Shown: positions 8,452 to 17,207, counted from the stretch's first letter. The stretch: 64,000 bases of DNA from JAKALD01 sp963817785 (GCA_963817785.1 CAWFPL010000003.1:248001-312000), one strand, 5' to 3'. Numbers and translations: made by a program. Notes: generated by a model not told the origin, from the letters alone.

Positions 8452-9333
8452 ATGTCCGTCAGGCATCCGATCATCGCCATCACCGGCTCCTCCGGGGCGG
8501 GAACCACCTCGGTGTCGAGGACCTTCGAGCAGATCTTCCGCCGCGAGGACGTGAAGGCGGCGTACATCGAGGGCGATGCGTTCCATCGCTACGACCGCGC
8601 CGAGATGAAACAGCGCATGGCCGAGGAGGCGGCGCGCGGCAACCAGCACTTCAGCCACTTCGGGGCGGAGTCCAACCTGTTCGAGGAGCTGGAAACCCTG
8701 TTCCGCAGCTACGGCGAGAGCGGGCGTGGGCGCACGCGCAAGTACCTGCACAATGCCGAGGAGGCCGCTCCCTACAAGCAGCCGCCGGGTACCTTCACGC
8801 CCTGGGCGGAGCTGCCCGAAGGCAGCGACATTCTGTTCTACGAGGGCCTGCACGGGGCGGTGGTCCACGGCAAGCTCGACATCGCGCGCCACGTCGACTT
8901 GCTGATCGGCGTGGTTCCGGTGATCAACCTGGAGTGGATCCAGAAGCTGCACCGCGATCGCGCCGCGCGCGGCTACTCGACCGAGGCCGTCACCGACACG
9001 ATCCTGCGCCGCATGCCGGACTACATCAACTACATCACCCCGCAATTCGCGCGCACCCACATCAACTTCCAGCGGGTCCCGATCGTCGACACGTCGAACC
9101 CGTTCGTCGCGCGCCACGTGCCGGCGCAGGACGAGTCGATGCTCGTCATCCGCTTCGCCAACCCGCGCGGCATCGACTTTCCGTACCTGCTGTCGATGCT
9201 GCACGACTCGTTCATGTCGCGCCCGAACACCATCGTCTGCCCGGGCGGCAAGATGGACCTGGCGATGCAGCTCATTTTCACGCCGATGATCTGGCGCCTG
9301 ATGGACCGCCGCCGGCAAGCGCTGGAAAAGTAA
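8452..9333 (+). CDS. cbbP: Phosphoribulokinase
   Basis: A 293-residue proteobacterial-type phosphoribulokinase that makes ribulose-1,5-bisphosphate from ribulose-5-phosphate and ATP. The P-loop variant GSSGAGTTS (12-20) is characteristic of this family, followed by IEGDAFHRYDRAEMK, which provides the catalytic aspartate. HFSHFGAESNLFEELE and FYEGLHGAVVHGKLDIARHV are further PRK signatures. AAGGAG precedes the ATG at 8452. With RuBisCO it is one of the two enzymes diagnostic for the Calvin cycle. Confidence 0.97.
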   Translation: MSVRHPIIAITGSSGAGTTSVSRTFEQIFRREDVKAAYIEGDAFHRYDRAEMKQRMAEEAARGNQHFSHFGAESNLFEELETLFRSYGESGRGRTRKYLHNAEEAAPYKQPPGTFTPWAELPEGSDILFYEGLHGAVVHGKLDIARHVDLLIGVVPVINLEWIQKLHRDRAARGYSTEAVTDTILRRMPDYINYITPQFARTHINFQRVPIVDTSNPFVARHVPAQDESMLVIRFANPRGIDFPYLLSMLHDSFMSRPNTIVCPGGKMDLAMQLIFTPMIWRLMDRRRQALEK

Positions 9334-9357
9334 CCACCGAAGGAAGGGGACACCGAG

Positions 9358-10419
9358 ATGGCACTGATTTCTCTGCGGCAGCTGCTGGACCACGCCGCCG
9401 AGCACGACTACGGCGTGCCGGCGTTCAACGTCAACAACCTGGAGCAGATCCAGGCGATCATGCAGGCCGCGGACGAGACCGCGAGCCCGGTGATCCTGCA
9501 GGCCTCCGCCGGCGCACGCAAATACGCAGGCGAGGCCTTCCTGCGCAAGATGGTCGAGGCCGCGATCGAGACCTATCCGCACATCCCGGTGGTGCTGCAC
9601 CAGGACCACGGCGCGAGCCCGGCGGTGTGCCAGTCGGCGATCCGCTCCGGCTTCAGCAGCGTGATGATGGACGGCTCGCTCCTCGAGGACATGAAGACGC
9701 CCGCCGGCTACGACTACAACGTCGAGGTCACGCGCCGCGTGGCCGACATGGCGCACGCCGTGGGCGTGTCGGTGGAAGGCGAGCTCGGCTGCCTCGGATC
9801 GCTCGAGACCGGCACCGCCGGCAAGGAGGACGGGGTCGGCGCCGAGGGCGCGCTGTCGCGCGAGCAGCTGCTCACCGACCCGGAGCAGGCGGCGGACTTC
9901 GTGCGCCGCACCGGCGTCGACGCGCTGGCGGTGGCGATCGGCACCTCGCACGGCGCTTACAAGTTCACGCGCAAGCCCACCGGCGACGTGCTGGCGATCG
10001 AGCGCATCCGCGAGATCCACGCGCGCGTTCCCGGCACGCACCTGGTGATGCACGGCTCCTCCAGCGTGCCGCAGGACTGGCTCGAGACCATCCGCCAGTA
10101 CGGCGGCAAGATCCCGGAGACCTACGGCGTGCCGGTCGAGGCGATCCTGCAGGGCATCCGCCACGGCGTGCGCAAGATCAACATCGATACCGACATCCGC
10201 CTGGCGATGACCGGCGCAATGCGCCGCGCCATGGCCAGGGACCCGGCCGAGTTCGATCCGCGCAAGTTCCTGAAGGAGGCGATGGTCGCGGCGCGCGCGC
10301 TGTGCAAGGAGCGCTTCGAGGCCTTCGCCTGCGCCGGCAACGCGGCGCGCATCGCGCCGGTGCCGCTCGAGCGCATGGCGCAGCGCTACCCGAGAAGCGC
10401 GCAGCCGCGCGCGGCCTGA
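9358..10419 (+). CDS. cbbA: Class II fructose-bisphosphate aldolase
   Basis: A 353-residue zinc-dependent aldolase acting on fructose-1,6- and, in CBB operons, sedoheptulose-1,7-bisphosphate. Key features are VPAFNVNNLEQ, the HQDHG motif (81-85) with the catalytic Asp and zinc His, SVEGELGCLGSLETG, AIGTSHGAYKF and the phosphate-binding MHGSSSVPQ, then INIDTDIR. GAAGGGGA lies upstream of the ATG. Last gene of the first cbb transcript before a 115-base gap. A second, unrelated class I aldolase is encoded at 51.2 kb. Confidence 0.96.
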   Translation: MALISLRQLLDHAAEHDYGVPAFNVNNLEQIQAIMQAADETASPVILQASAGARKYAGEAFLRKMVEAAIETYPHIPVVLHQDHGASPAVCQSAIRSGFSSVMMDGSLLEDMKTPAGYDYNVEVTRRVADMAHAVGVSVEGELGCLGSLETGTAGKEDGVGAEGALSREQLLTDPEQAADFVRRTGVDALAVAIGTSHGAYKFTRKPTGDVLAIERIREIHARVPGTHLVMHGSSSVPQDWLETIRQYGGKIPETYGVPVEAILQGIRHGVRKINIDTDIRLAMTGAMRRAMARDPAEFDPRKFLKEAMVAARALCKERFEAFACAGNAARIAPVPLERMAQRYPRSAQPRAA

Positions 10420-10444
10420 ACGCACGGCGCGTTTCGCGCCCGGC

Positions 10445-10475
10445 TTGGCCGCCGCGCCCCTTTTTGCGGGATAAT
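10445..10475 (+). promoter_or_regulatory. Candidate sigma-70 promoter for tkt
   Basis: The 115-base gap before tkt holds GATAAT (10470-10475), a good -10 box, with TTGGCC at 10445-10450 as a possible -35 at 19-base spacing. The spacing is long, so only the -10 is reasonably convincing. It would allow tkt to be expressed apart from the CbbR-controlled operon. Confidence 0.35.
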
Positions 10476-10534
10476 TCAAGCCTTCCGCGGCCGATTCCCC
10501 ATCTCCGCGGATCCCCCTCCGTTTCGACTGCGCC

Positions 10535-12586
10535 ATGGACACCATGATCTCCGCCGCCACCCCCGCTGCTTCCTCCGCACAACCCGGGCCCGAGGTGCGG
10601 CGCGACATGGCGAACGCGTTGCGCGCGCTCGCGATGGACGCGGTGCAGGCCGCCAATTCCGGCCACCCCGGCATGCCGATGGGCATGGCCGAGATCGCGG
10701 TCGCGCTGTGGAGCAAGCACCTGCGCCACAACCCAATCGATCCGCACTGGGCGAACCGCGACCGCTTCATGCTCTCGAACGGCCACGGCTCGATGTTGCT
10801 GTACGGCTTGCTGCACCTCACCGGCTACGACCTGCCGATGGCCGAGCTCAAGCGCTTCCGCCAGCTCGGCTCCAAGACCCCGGGCCACCCGGAGTACGGC
10901 CACACGCCCGGCGTCGAGACCACCACCGGCCCGCTCGGCCAGGGCATCGCGAACGCGGTCGGCATGGCGATCGCCGAAAAGCTGCTCGCCACGCATTTCA
11001 ACCAGCCCGGCTTCGACATCGTCGATCACCACACCTACGTGTTCATGGGCGACGGCTGCATGATGGAAGGCGTTTCGCACGAATCCTGCTCGCTGGCCGG
11101 CACCCTCGGGCTGGGCAAGCTGATCGCCTTCTACGACGACAACGGCATCTCGATCGACTCGGAGAAGGGCCACATCGACCAGTGGTACACCGACAACGTG
11201 CCCGAGCGGTTCAAGGGCTACGGCTGGCAGGTGATCGCGCACGTCGACGGGCACGACGAGGCGGCCGTCGAGCACGCGATCCGCAAGGCCAAGCGCGAGA
11301 AGTCGCGCCCGACGCTGATCTGCTGCAAGACCACGATCGCCAAGGGCGCGCCGCACAAGCAGAACACCGGCGCCGCGCACGGGGCGCCGCTCGGCGCGGA
11401 CGAGGTCGCGGCGACGCGCGCGGCGATCGGCTGGCCGTATCCGCCGTTCGAGATCCCGCAGCACGTGTACGACGCCTGGAACGCGCGCCCCGCCGGCGCG
11501 CGCGCCGAGCGGCGCTGGAGGAAGCTGTTCGCCGCCTACGAGGAGGCACACCCGGAGCTGGCGGGCGACTTTCGCCGCCGCACGGCGGGCGAGCTGCCGC
11601 CGGACTTCGACGCGCGCCTCGCGGCGCTGGTGGAGGAGCTCAACGCCAAGGCCGAGACGCTCGCCACCCGCAAGGCCTCGCAGAACGTGCTCGAGTCGCT
11701 CAAGCCGGCGCTGCCCGAGCTGCTCGGCGGCTCGGCCGACCTCACCGGCTCCAACCTCACCATGGTGAAGAGGTCGAAGGTCATCGGTCGCAACGACGGC
11801 GGCAATTACCTGTTCTACGGCGTGCGCGAGCTCGGCATGTGCGCCATCATGAACGGGCTATCGCTGCACGGCGGTTTCATTCCCTACGGCGGCACGTTCC
11901 TGGTGTTTTCGGATTACGCGCGCAACGCGCTGCGCATGGCCGCGCTGATCGGCACGCGCGTGATCTACGTATTCACGCACGACTCGATCGGTCTGGGCGA
12001 GGACGGGCCGACGCACCAGCCGATCGAGCACGCCGCGTCCCTGCGCCTGATCCCCAACATGGACGTCTGGCGCCCCTGCGACACGGTGGAGAGCGCGGTG
12101 GCCTGGGGCGCCGCGTTGAAGCGCAGGAGCGGGCCGACCGCGCTGCTGCTGTCGCGGCAGAACCTCCCGTTCGCGAAGCGCGACGCGGCCACGCTCGGCA
12201 ACGTCGAGCGCGGCGGCTACGTGCTGTCCGAGGCGGATGGCGCGCCGCGCGCGGTGCTCATCGCCACGGGCTCCGAGGTGGCGCTCGCACTGGCGGCGCA
12301 GAAGCTGCTCGCCGCGGAAGGCGTTGCGACGCGCGTGGTGTCGATGCCCTCGACCAGCGCCTTCGACCGCCAGGACGCGGCGTACCGCGGCGCGGTGCTG
12401 CCGCACGGCGTGCCGCGCGTCGCGGTGGAGGCCGGCGTGACCGCCTTCTGGCGCAAGTACGTGGGCCTGGAGGGAGCGGTGGTCGGGATCGACCGCTTCG
12501 GCGAGTCGGCGCCCGCCGGAGAGCTGTTCAAGCACTTCGGCTTCACGCCCGAGCACGTGGCGGCGGCCGTCCGTGGCGTTCTGTAG
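10535..12586 (+). CDS. tkt: Transketolase
   Basis: A 683-residue thiamine-diphosphate enzyme serving the Calvin cycle and the non-oxidative pentose phosphate pathway. N-terminal signatures are ANSGHPGMPMGMA, SNGHGSMLLYGLLHL and TTTGPLGQGIANAVGMA. The cofactor motif is VFMGDGCMMEGVSHE through YDDNGISID. The pyrimidine-binding half has GVRELGMCAIMNG and FTHDSIGLGEDGPTHQPIEH. The sequence starts with a short variable leader before PEVRRDMANALRALAMDAV. First gene of the tkt-gap-(crotonase)-pgk group. Confidence 0.97.
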   Translation: MDTMISAATPAASSAQPGPEVRRDMANALRALAMDAVQAANSGHPGMPMGMAEIAVALWSKHLRHNPIDPHWANRDRFMLSNGHGSMLLYGLLHLTGYDLPMAELKRFRQLGSKTPGHPEYGHTPGVETTTGPLGQGIANAVGMAIAEKLLATHFNQPGFDIVDHHTYVFMGDGCMMEGVSHESCSLAGTLGLGKLIAFYDDNGISIDSEKGHIDQWYTDNVPERFKGYGWQVIAHVDGHDEAAVEHAIRKAKREKSRPTLICCKTTIAKGAPHKQNTGAAHGAPLGADEVAATRAAIGWPYPPFEIPQHVYDAWNARPAGARAERRWRKLFAAYEEAHPELAGDFRRRTAGELPPDFDARLAALVEELNAKAETLATRKASQNVLESLKPALPELLGGSADLTGSNLTMVKRSKVIGRNDGGNYLFYGVRELGMCAIMNGLSLHGGFIPYGGTFLVFSDYARNALRMAALIGTRVIYVFTHDSIGLGEDGPTHQPIEHAASLRLIPNMDVWRPCDTVESAVAWGAALKRRSGPTALLLSRQNLPFAKRDAATLGNVERGGYVLSEADGAPRAVLIATGSEVALALAAQKLLAAEGVATRVVSMPSTSAFDRQDAAYRGAVLPHGVPRVAVEAGVTAFWRKYVGLEGAVVGIDRFGESAPAGELFKHFGFTPEHVAAAVRGVL

Positions 12587-12593
12587 GACCGGG

Positions 12594-12607
12594 ATGATCT
12601 AGATCAA
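12594..12607. promoter_or_regulatory. FNR/Anr-like box upstream of gap
   Basis: ATGATCTAGATCAA matches the FNR/Anr consensus TTGAT-N4-ATCAA at 9 of 10 positions. It lies just after the tkt stop and its centre is about 86 bases before the gap start. If it worked as a class II site (centred at -41.5), transcription would begin near 12642, though no clear -10 box is seen there. Confidence 0.35.
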
Positions 12608-12686
12608 GAGGGGGGGCGGTCGGCGGCGGGACGATGGCGAATCGGCCCTCGCCGGGCGGCGGAGTTGTTTGTCGTGGAGAGACACT

Positions 12687-13700
12687 ATGACCATCAAGGT
12701 AGCGATTAACGGCTTCGGCCGCATCGGCCGGAACGTGGTGCGCGCGCATTACGAGGACGGCAAGAAGCACGATCTTCAATTCGTCGCGCTCAACGACCTG
12801 GGCGACGCCAAGACGAATGCGCACCTGCTGAAGTACGACACCACGCACGGCCGCTTCAGGGGCAGCGTCGAGGTCGCCGCAGACGCGCTGGTCGTGAACG
12901 GGGACCGGGTGAAGGTGCTCGCCGAGCGCGACCCCGCGAAGCTGCCGTGGAAGGCGCTCGGCGTCGACGTGGTGCTCGAGTGCACGGGCCTGTTCACGAG
13001 CAAGGCCAAGGCGGGCGCGCACCTCGCGGCCGGGGCGAGGAAGGTGATCCTCTCGGCGCCGGGCGAGAAGGACGTCGACCGCACCATCGTGATGGGCGTG
13101 AACGACAGGGAACTCAAGGGCTCCGACACGGTGATCTCGAACGCCTCGTGCACCACCAACTGCCTGGCGCCGCTCGTCAAGGCGCTCGACGACCGCATCG
13201 GCGTGGTCGAGGGCCTGATGACGACCGTGCACTCCTACACCAACGACCAGGTGCTCACCGACGTCTACCACAAGGACCTGCGGCGCGCGCGCTCGGCCTC
13301 GCAGAACATGATCCCGACCAAGACCGGCGCGGCGGCGGCCGTCGGCCTGGTGCTGCCACGCCTGAACGGCAAGCTCGACGGCTTCGCGATCCGCGTGCCG
13401 ACCATCAACGTGTCGATCGTCGACCTGACGTTCGTGGCGAAAAAGGCCACCGGCGTCGAGGAAGTGAACGCAGCGGTGAAGCAGGCTTCGCAAGGCGACC
13501 TCAAGGGCATCCTCGAGTACAACCAGGACCCGCTGGTGTCGTCCGACTTCAACCACAACCCGGCGAGCTCGATCTTCGACTCGACACTCACCAAGGTGAC
13601 CGGCGGCACGCTGGTGAAGGTGAGCGCCTGGTACGACAACGAATGGGGCTTCAGCAACCGGATGCTGGATGCGGCGGTTGCGTTGATGAACGCGAAGTAG
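12687..13700 (+). CDS. gap: Glyceraldehyde-3-phosphate dehydrogenase, type I
   Basis: A 337-residue type I GAPDH. The N-terminal Rossmann motif is AINGFGRIGRNVVRA, the catalytic motif SNASCTTNCLAP contains Cys155, and the C-terminal part has SWYDNEWGFSNRMLD. The ATG at 12687 has GGAGA six bases upstream; an upstream in-frame start at 12669 would add six residues and is not supported. It can serve both glycolysis and the reductive step of the Calvin cycle. It follows tkt after a 100-base gap carrying a possible FNR box. Confidence 0.96.
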   Translation: MTIKVAINGFGRIGRNVVRAHYEDGKKHDLQFVALNDLGDAKTNAHLLKYDTTHGRFRGSVEVAADALVVNGDRVKVLAERDPAKLPWKALGVDVVLECTGLFTSKAKAGAHLAAGARKVILSAPGEKDVDRTIVMGVNDRELKGSDTVISNASCTTNCLAPLVKALDDRIGVVEGLMTTVHSYTNDQVLTDVYHKDLRRARSASQNMIPTKTGAAAAVGLVLPRLNGKLDGFAIRVPTINVSIVDLTFVAKKATGVEEVNAAVKQASQGDLKGILEYNQDPLVSSDFNHNPASSIFDSTLTKVTGGTLVKVSAWYDNEWGFSNRMLDAAVALMNAK

Positions 13701-13707
13701 GCGGGCC

Positions 13708-14478
13708 ATGCCTGCCGTCGTGCTCGAGCGGCACGCGGAGGTCGCCCTGGTCCGGCTCAACCGGCCGGAGCGCTTGAACGCAGTCAACCGGGACCTGCGC
13801 CGCGAGCTGCCCGAAGTGCTCGCGCGCGCCAACGCCGATCCGCAGGTGCGGGCGGTCGTGATCGCGGGCGCCGGAGAGCGCGCCTTTTGCGCCGGTCAGG
13901 ATCTCGAGGAGGGCGCGCGCCTCGGCGTAGAAGACGCCGAGCGCTGGGCCGAGGAGCTGCACGCGATGCACGCCGCGGTGCGGGCGCTGGACAAGCCGAG
14001 CGTGGCGGCAATCGTGGGCGCAGCGGCGGGCGCCGGCTTCCAGATCGCCCTGCATTGCGACCTGCGCGTCGCGCACCCGGAGGCACGCATCGGGCAGCCG
14101 GAGGTGAGGACCGGCGTGGGATCGATCCTCGGCACCTCGTTCATGATGTGGCACCTGCCCTTCGGCCTGAACGCCGAGCTCTCGCTCATGGGCGAGCTGA
14201 TCTCCGGCGAGCGCGCCGAGAGGATCGGGCTGGTGAACCGCCTGGTGCCGCGCGGGCAGGTGCTCGGGGCGGCGCTCGGGCTGGCGCGCGAGCTGGCAAC
14301 GCGCCCGCCGAACGCGATCCGGCTCACCAAGCAGCGCATGCGCGAGCTGACCCAGGCGGCCTTCGACGACATCCTGGTGGCGGCGCGCGAATACCAGCGC
14401 CGCGCGTTCGAATCGGGCGAGCCGCAGCGGCTCATGCCGGAGCTGCTCGCCGAGCTCGAGAAGAGGAGCAAGACATGA
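13708..14478 (+). CDS. Enoyl-CoA hydratase/isomerase family protein between gap and pgk
   Basis: A 256-residue crotonase-superfamily protein. The oxyanion-hole segments are AGERAFCAGQDLEEG and VGAAAGAGFQIALHCDLRVA, followed by ARIGQPEVRTGVGSILGTS and SGERAERIGLVNRLVP. C-terminal helices contain ATRPPNAIRLTKQRMRE. The substrate is unknown. It starts 7 bases after gap and its stop overlaps the pgk start (ATGA), so it is co-translated with two core glycolytic/CBB enzymes. It is not normally found in the gap-pgk position. Confidence 0.85.
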   Translation: MPAVVLERHAEVALVRLNRPERLNAVNRDLRRELPEVLARANADPQVRAVVIAGAGERAFCAGQDLEEGARLGVEDAERWAEELHAMHAAVRALDKPSVAAIVGAAAGAGFQIALHCDLRVAHPEARIGQPEVRTGVGSILGTSFMMWHLPFGLNAELSLMGELISGERAERIGLVNRLVPRGQVLGAALGLARELATRPPNAIRLTKQRMRELTQAAFDDILVAAREYQRRAFESGEPQRLMPELLAELEKRSKT

Positions 14479-15641
14479 AGTTCAAGCGCATGACCGATCT
14501 CGACCTGAAGGGCAAGCGCGTGCTGATCCGCGCCGACCTCAACGTGCCGCTCGACGAGGCCGGAGGCGTATCCGACGACACGCGCATCCGCGCCTCGGTG
14601 CCGGGGATCCGCCGCGCGCTCGAGCAGGGCGCGGCGGTCATGGTGACCTCGCACCTCGGCCGACCGAAGGAGGGCGAATTCAGGCCCGAGGATTCGCTCG
14701 CGCCGGTGGCCAGGCGCCTGGGGGAGCTGCTCGGGCGCACGGTGCCGGTCAAGGCGAACTGGACCGAGGGCGTGGAGGTGAGGCCGGGCGAGCTGGTGCT
14801 CCTCGAGAATTGTCGCGTCAACAAGGGCGAGAAGAAGGACGACGAGGTACTGGCGCGCAAGATCGCGGCGCTGTGCGACGTCTACGTGAACGACGCCTTC
14901 GGCACCGCGCATCGCGCGGAAGCCACCACGCACGGCGTGGCGCGCTTCGCGCCGGTCGCCTGCGCCGGGCCGCTGATGGCCGCCGAGCTCGACGCGCTCT
15001 CCAGGGCGCTCGCGAGCCCGGCGCGGCCGCTGGTGGCGATCGTCGCCGGATCGAAAGTCTCGACCAAGCTCACCATCCTCGGCGAGTTGGCGAAGAAGGT
15101 CGACCAGCTGATCGTCGGCGGCGGCATCGCCAACACCTTCATGCTGGCCGCCGGCTTGCCGATCGGCAAATCGCTCGCCGAGGCGGGGCTGGTGGAGGAA
15201 GCGAAGAAGATCATGGCCGCGACGCGGGTGCCGCTGCCGGTCGACGTGGTGGTGGCGAAGGAGCTGGCGCCGGGCGCGAAGGCGGCCGTGAAGTCCGCCC
15301 GGGACGTGGCGGCCGACGAGATGATCCTCGACATCGGCCCGAAGACCGCCGCCGCGCTCGCGGCGGCGCTCGGGCTCGCCGGCACGATCGTCTGGAACGG
15401 TCCGGTCGGGGTGTTCGAGATCGAGCAGTTCTCCAAGGGCACCGAAACGATCGCGCGCGCGATCGCGGAGTCGAAGGCCTTCTCGATCGCCGGCGGCGGC
15501 GACACCATCGCGGCGATCAACAAATTCGGCATCGCCGGGCGGATCGGCTACATCTCCACCGCCGGCGGCGCGTTCCTCGAGTTTCTCGAGGGCAGGACGC
15601 TGCCCGCAGTGGCGGCGCTGGAGGCGCGGGCGGAGGGCTGA
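14475..15641 (+). CDS. pgk: Phosphoglycerate kinase
   Basis: A 388-residue phosphoglycerate kinase. Signatures are KRVLIRADLNVPLDE, MVTSHLGRPKEG, DVYVNDAFGTAHRAEATTHG, IVAGSKVSTKLTIL, VGGGIANTFMLAAG, IVWNGPVGVFE and the C-terminal AGGGDTIAAINKFG. The ATG at 14475 overlaps the stop of the crotonase gene. The operon ends here, followed by a hairpin at 15660-15687 and the convergent fic gene. Confidence 0.97.
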   Translation: MKFKRMTDLDLKGKRVLIRADLNVPLDEAGGVSDDTRIRASVPGIRRALEQGAAVMVTSHLGRPKEGEFRPEDSLAPVARRLGELLGRTVPVKANWTEGVEVRPGELVLLENCRVNKGEKKDDEVLARKIAALCDVYVNDAFGTAHRAEATTHGVARFAPVACAGPLMAAELDALSRALASPARPLVAIVAGSKVSTKLTILGELAKKVDQLIVGGGIANTFMLAAGLPIGKSLAEAGLVEEAKKIMAATRVPLPVDVVVAKELAPGAKAAVKSARDVAADEMILDIGPKTAAALAAALGLAGTIVWNGPVGVFEIEQFSKGTETIARAIAESKAFSIAGGGDTIAAINKFGIAGRIGYISTAGGAFLEFLEGRTLPAVAALEARAEG

Positions 15642-15659
15642 TCGGGCGCCTGAAGATAT

Positions 15660-15687
15660 CTTTCAAAGCTCGGGAGGGCCTTGAAAG
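15660..15687. terminator. Hairpin between convergent pgk and fic
   Basis: CTTTCAA (15660-15666) pairs with TTGAAAG (15681-15687). The inner bases GCTC/GGGC extend the stem after one mismatch and close a GGGA loop. There is no clear U-run on either side, so termination by the simple intrinsic mechanism is uncertain, but the position between convergent genes fits. Confidence 0.35.
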
Positions 15688-15728
15688 AAACCGGGCATTT
15701 TCCTTCAAAGGTCCTGAAATGGCCCCGG

Positions 15729-17114
15729 CTAACGCTGGCGTGCCTTCCAGGCGCGATATTCCGCCAGCCGTATCTGGTAGCGCGCGATGTTCCCCTCGTG
15801 CAACTGGCGCAGCTCGGTCAGCGCCATCTTCACGAAGCGCGGCACATCCTCCATGGGAACGAGCTGCGCGGCTGCGAGCCGGACAGCCGCTGCATCGATC
15901 GCCGTGCCTCCACGCACCATCTCCCCGACGACCTCGCCCAACTCGGCCCGGTACTTGAGCCGGAACGGGTCCGGTTCGGGAAGCGTGCCGGCTACGGCCT
16001 TGAACTGCTCGCACGATCGTTCGTACGCCCATGTAAAGACGTCCCTCAGCAAGTCCACCCGAGCGTGCTCGAAAATCGCGAGCGTGCCTTCCACGTATGC
16101 GCGTTCCGGAACGTCCACGAACGAAAGCGGGCACAGGTTGTTCTTGATGAACGGGATGTTGGCCGCGAGCCGCGAGACCCGCTTGTTCACATCTTCGAAC
16201 GGCTGAAGGTATGGGATGTGCACCATCAGGAAGAACGCCTGCTCGAAGGGATCGTGGATGGCGCCCCCTTTTTCGAGGATGATCCGGAAGAGCTCCTCGA
16301 TCTGCTGGGGCATAGCGAGTGGCCGGTAAACCGTCCCGCTGATCTCCACGATCCTCTCGCGCAGCCGTCCGCTCGCCGCCGGATCGGCCAGCAGGTTCTC
16401 GGAGAGCAGGGCGTGCAGGTTCATGAACGTGTACGGATTGAAGCCGATGTCTTCCGCCTGTTCGATCAGGAACTCGATGGCCCGTTTGTGGTTGAGGATC
16501 ATCTGAGTCTCGAGTCGGTCCTTCCCTTGCGCCTCGCGGCTGTGCTCGATCAGGTTCAGCGTGTCGAGCCGGGTGTATGTGTTTCCTTCCAGCCGCGAGG
16601 ACGCCCAGGACAAGTCGATCAGCAGGCGGTTCATGATGTCGCGCGCGTAGGTGCCCGCCGGGCACTGCGTGAACGGGGTGCGCCCGATTTCGCGCAGGCG
16701 CGCGCGCCAATCGGCGTCGTTCAGGTAGAAGGTTTCGTTCGGGCGATAGGCGTCCAGCAGCGAGCGGTCGTAGCCGACCGGGCGCCGCTGGGTGATCGGG
16801 CGGCGCACCCAGGCGCGGAGCATCTCTGACTCGGCCGTCATCGGAACGTAGACCTCGCGCTCTGCGGCCGCGATCGCTCCCGCGACTGCGATGCCTTCGA
16901 CGGGTGCGATCGGGAGGTAGCGGGTTGCCGGTCCTTTGCCTTGCGCCTGGATGCGCTTGCGCCTCGCTAAGTGGCTGAGCAACCGGCCCAAGGATCTCGG
17001 GCTTGCTTCGTTGGCGAAGCTATGGGCGAGCATGCCGGAGCCCACGCCATCCGGATGCCGGCGGATTTCGGCCTCCAGGCGATCCGCGAGGTCACTGGCG
17101 AGCTTTTTTGGCAT
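15729..17114 (-). CDS. Fic-family protein with a variant catalytic motif
   Basis: 461 residues. Residues 1-70 look like a winged helix (SLGRLLSHLARRKRIQ, then QGKGPATRYLP). The Fic domain follows. It has the inhibitory-helix motif S-x-x-x-E-G (Ser172 to Gly177, SRLEGN), which in class II Fic proteins keeps AMPylation off. The active-site loop, normally HPFxxGNGR, reads QPFEDVNKR (304-312): the catalytic His is Gln304 and both glycines are replaced. Classical AMP transfer is therefore doubtful. The gene is preceded by an AT-rich region with repeated CTATTGGCTAG, a plausible autoregulatory site for the N-terminal winged helix. Confidence 0.85.
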   Translation of the reverse strand: MPKKLASDLADRLEAEIRRHPDGVGSGMLAHSFANEASPRSLGRLLSHLARRKRIQAQGKGPATRYLPIAPVEGIAVAGAIAAAEREVYVPMTAESEMLRAWVRRPITQRRPVGYDRSLLDAYRPNETFYLNDADWRARLREIGRTPFTQCPAGTYARDIMNRLLIDLSWASSRLEGNTYTRLDTLNLIEHSREAQGKDRLETQMILNHKRAIEFLIEQAEDIGFNPYTFMNLHALLSENLLADPAASGRLRERIVEISGTVYRPLAMPQQIEELFRIILEKGGAIHDPFEQAFFLMVHIPYLQPFEDVNKRVSRLAANIPFIKNNLCPLSFVDVPERAYVEGTLAIFEHARVDLLRDVFTWAYERSCEQFKAVAGTLPEPDPFRLKYRAELGEVVGEMVRGGTAIDAAAVRLAAAQLVPMEDVPRFVKMALTELRQLHEGNIARYQIRLAEYRAWKARQR

Positions 17115-17124
17115 GATAGGCGAT

Positions 17125-17180
17125 CTATTGGCTAGTATTTATGTATTATTTTGTTTTAACTTATAAATACTATTGGCTAG
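17125..17180. promoter_or_regulatory. AT-rich fic promoter with repeated operator-like elements
   Basis: CTATTGGCTAG occurs twice as a direct repeat, at 17125-17135 and 17170-17180, 45 bases apart (about four helical turns). Between them lie inverted AGTATTTAT and ATAAATACT. A related AGGCTAG follows near 17206. This lies directly before the fic start in a strikingly AT-rich patch of an otherwise GC-rich window. Autoregulation is inferred from the winged helix of the Fic protein. Confidence 0.45.
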
Positions 17181-17207
17181 AAAGTCAATATCAAGCCACA
17201 TTTTAGG

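Noticed and set aside
6315..8567. 750-codon open frame on the minus strand over cbbX/cbbY/FBPase homologue
   Set aside because: It is antisense to genes with clear family motifs, and its translation is rich in Arg/Ala/His/Gln with no recognisable domain; typical shadow of GC-rich coding DNA.
8317..10821. 834-codon open frame on the minus strand over cbbP/fba/tkt
   Set aside because: Antisense shadow of conserved Calvin-cycle genes with low-complexity composition and no family motif.
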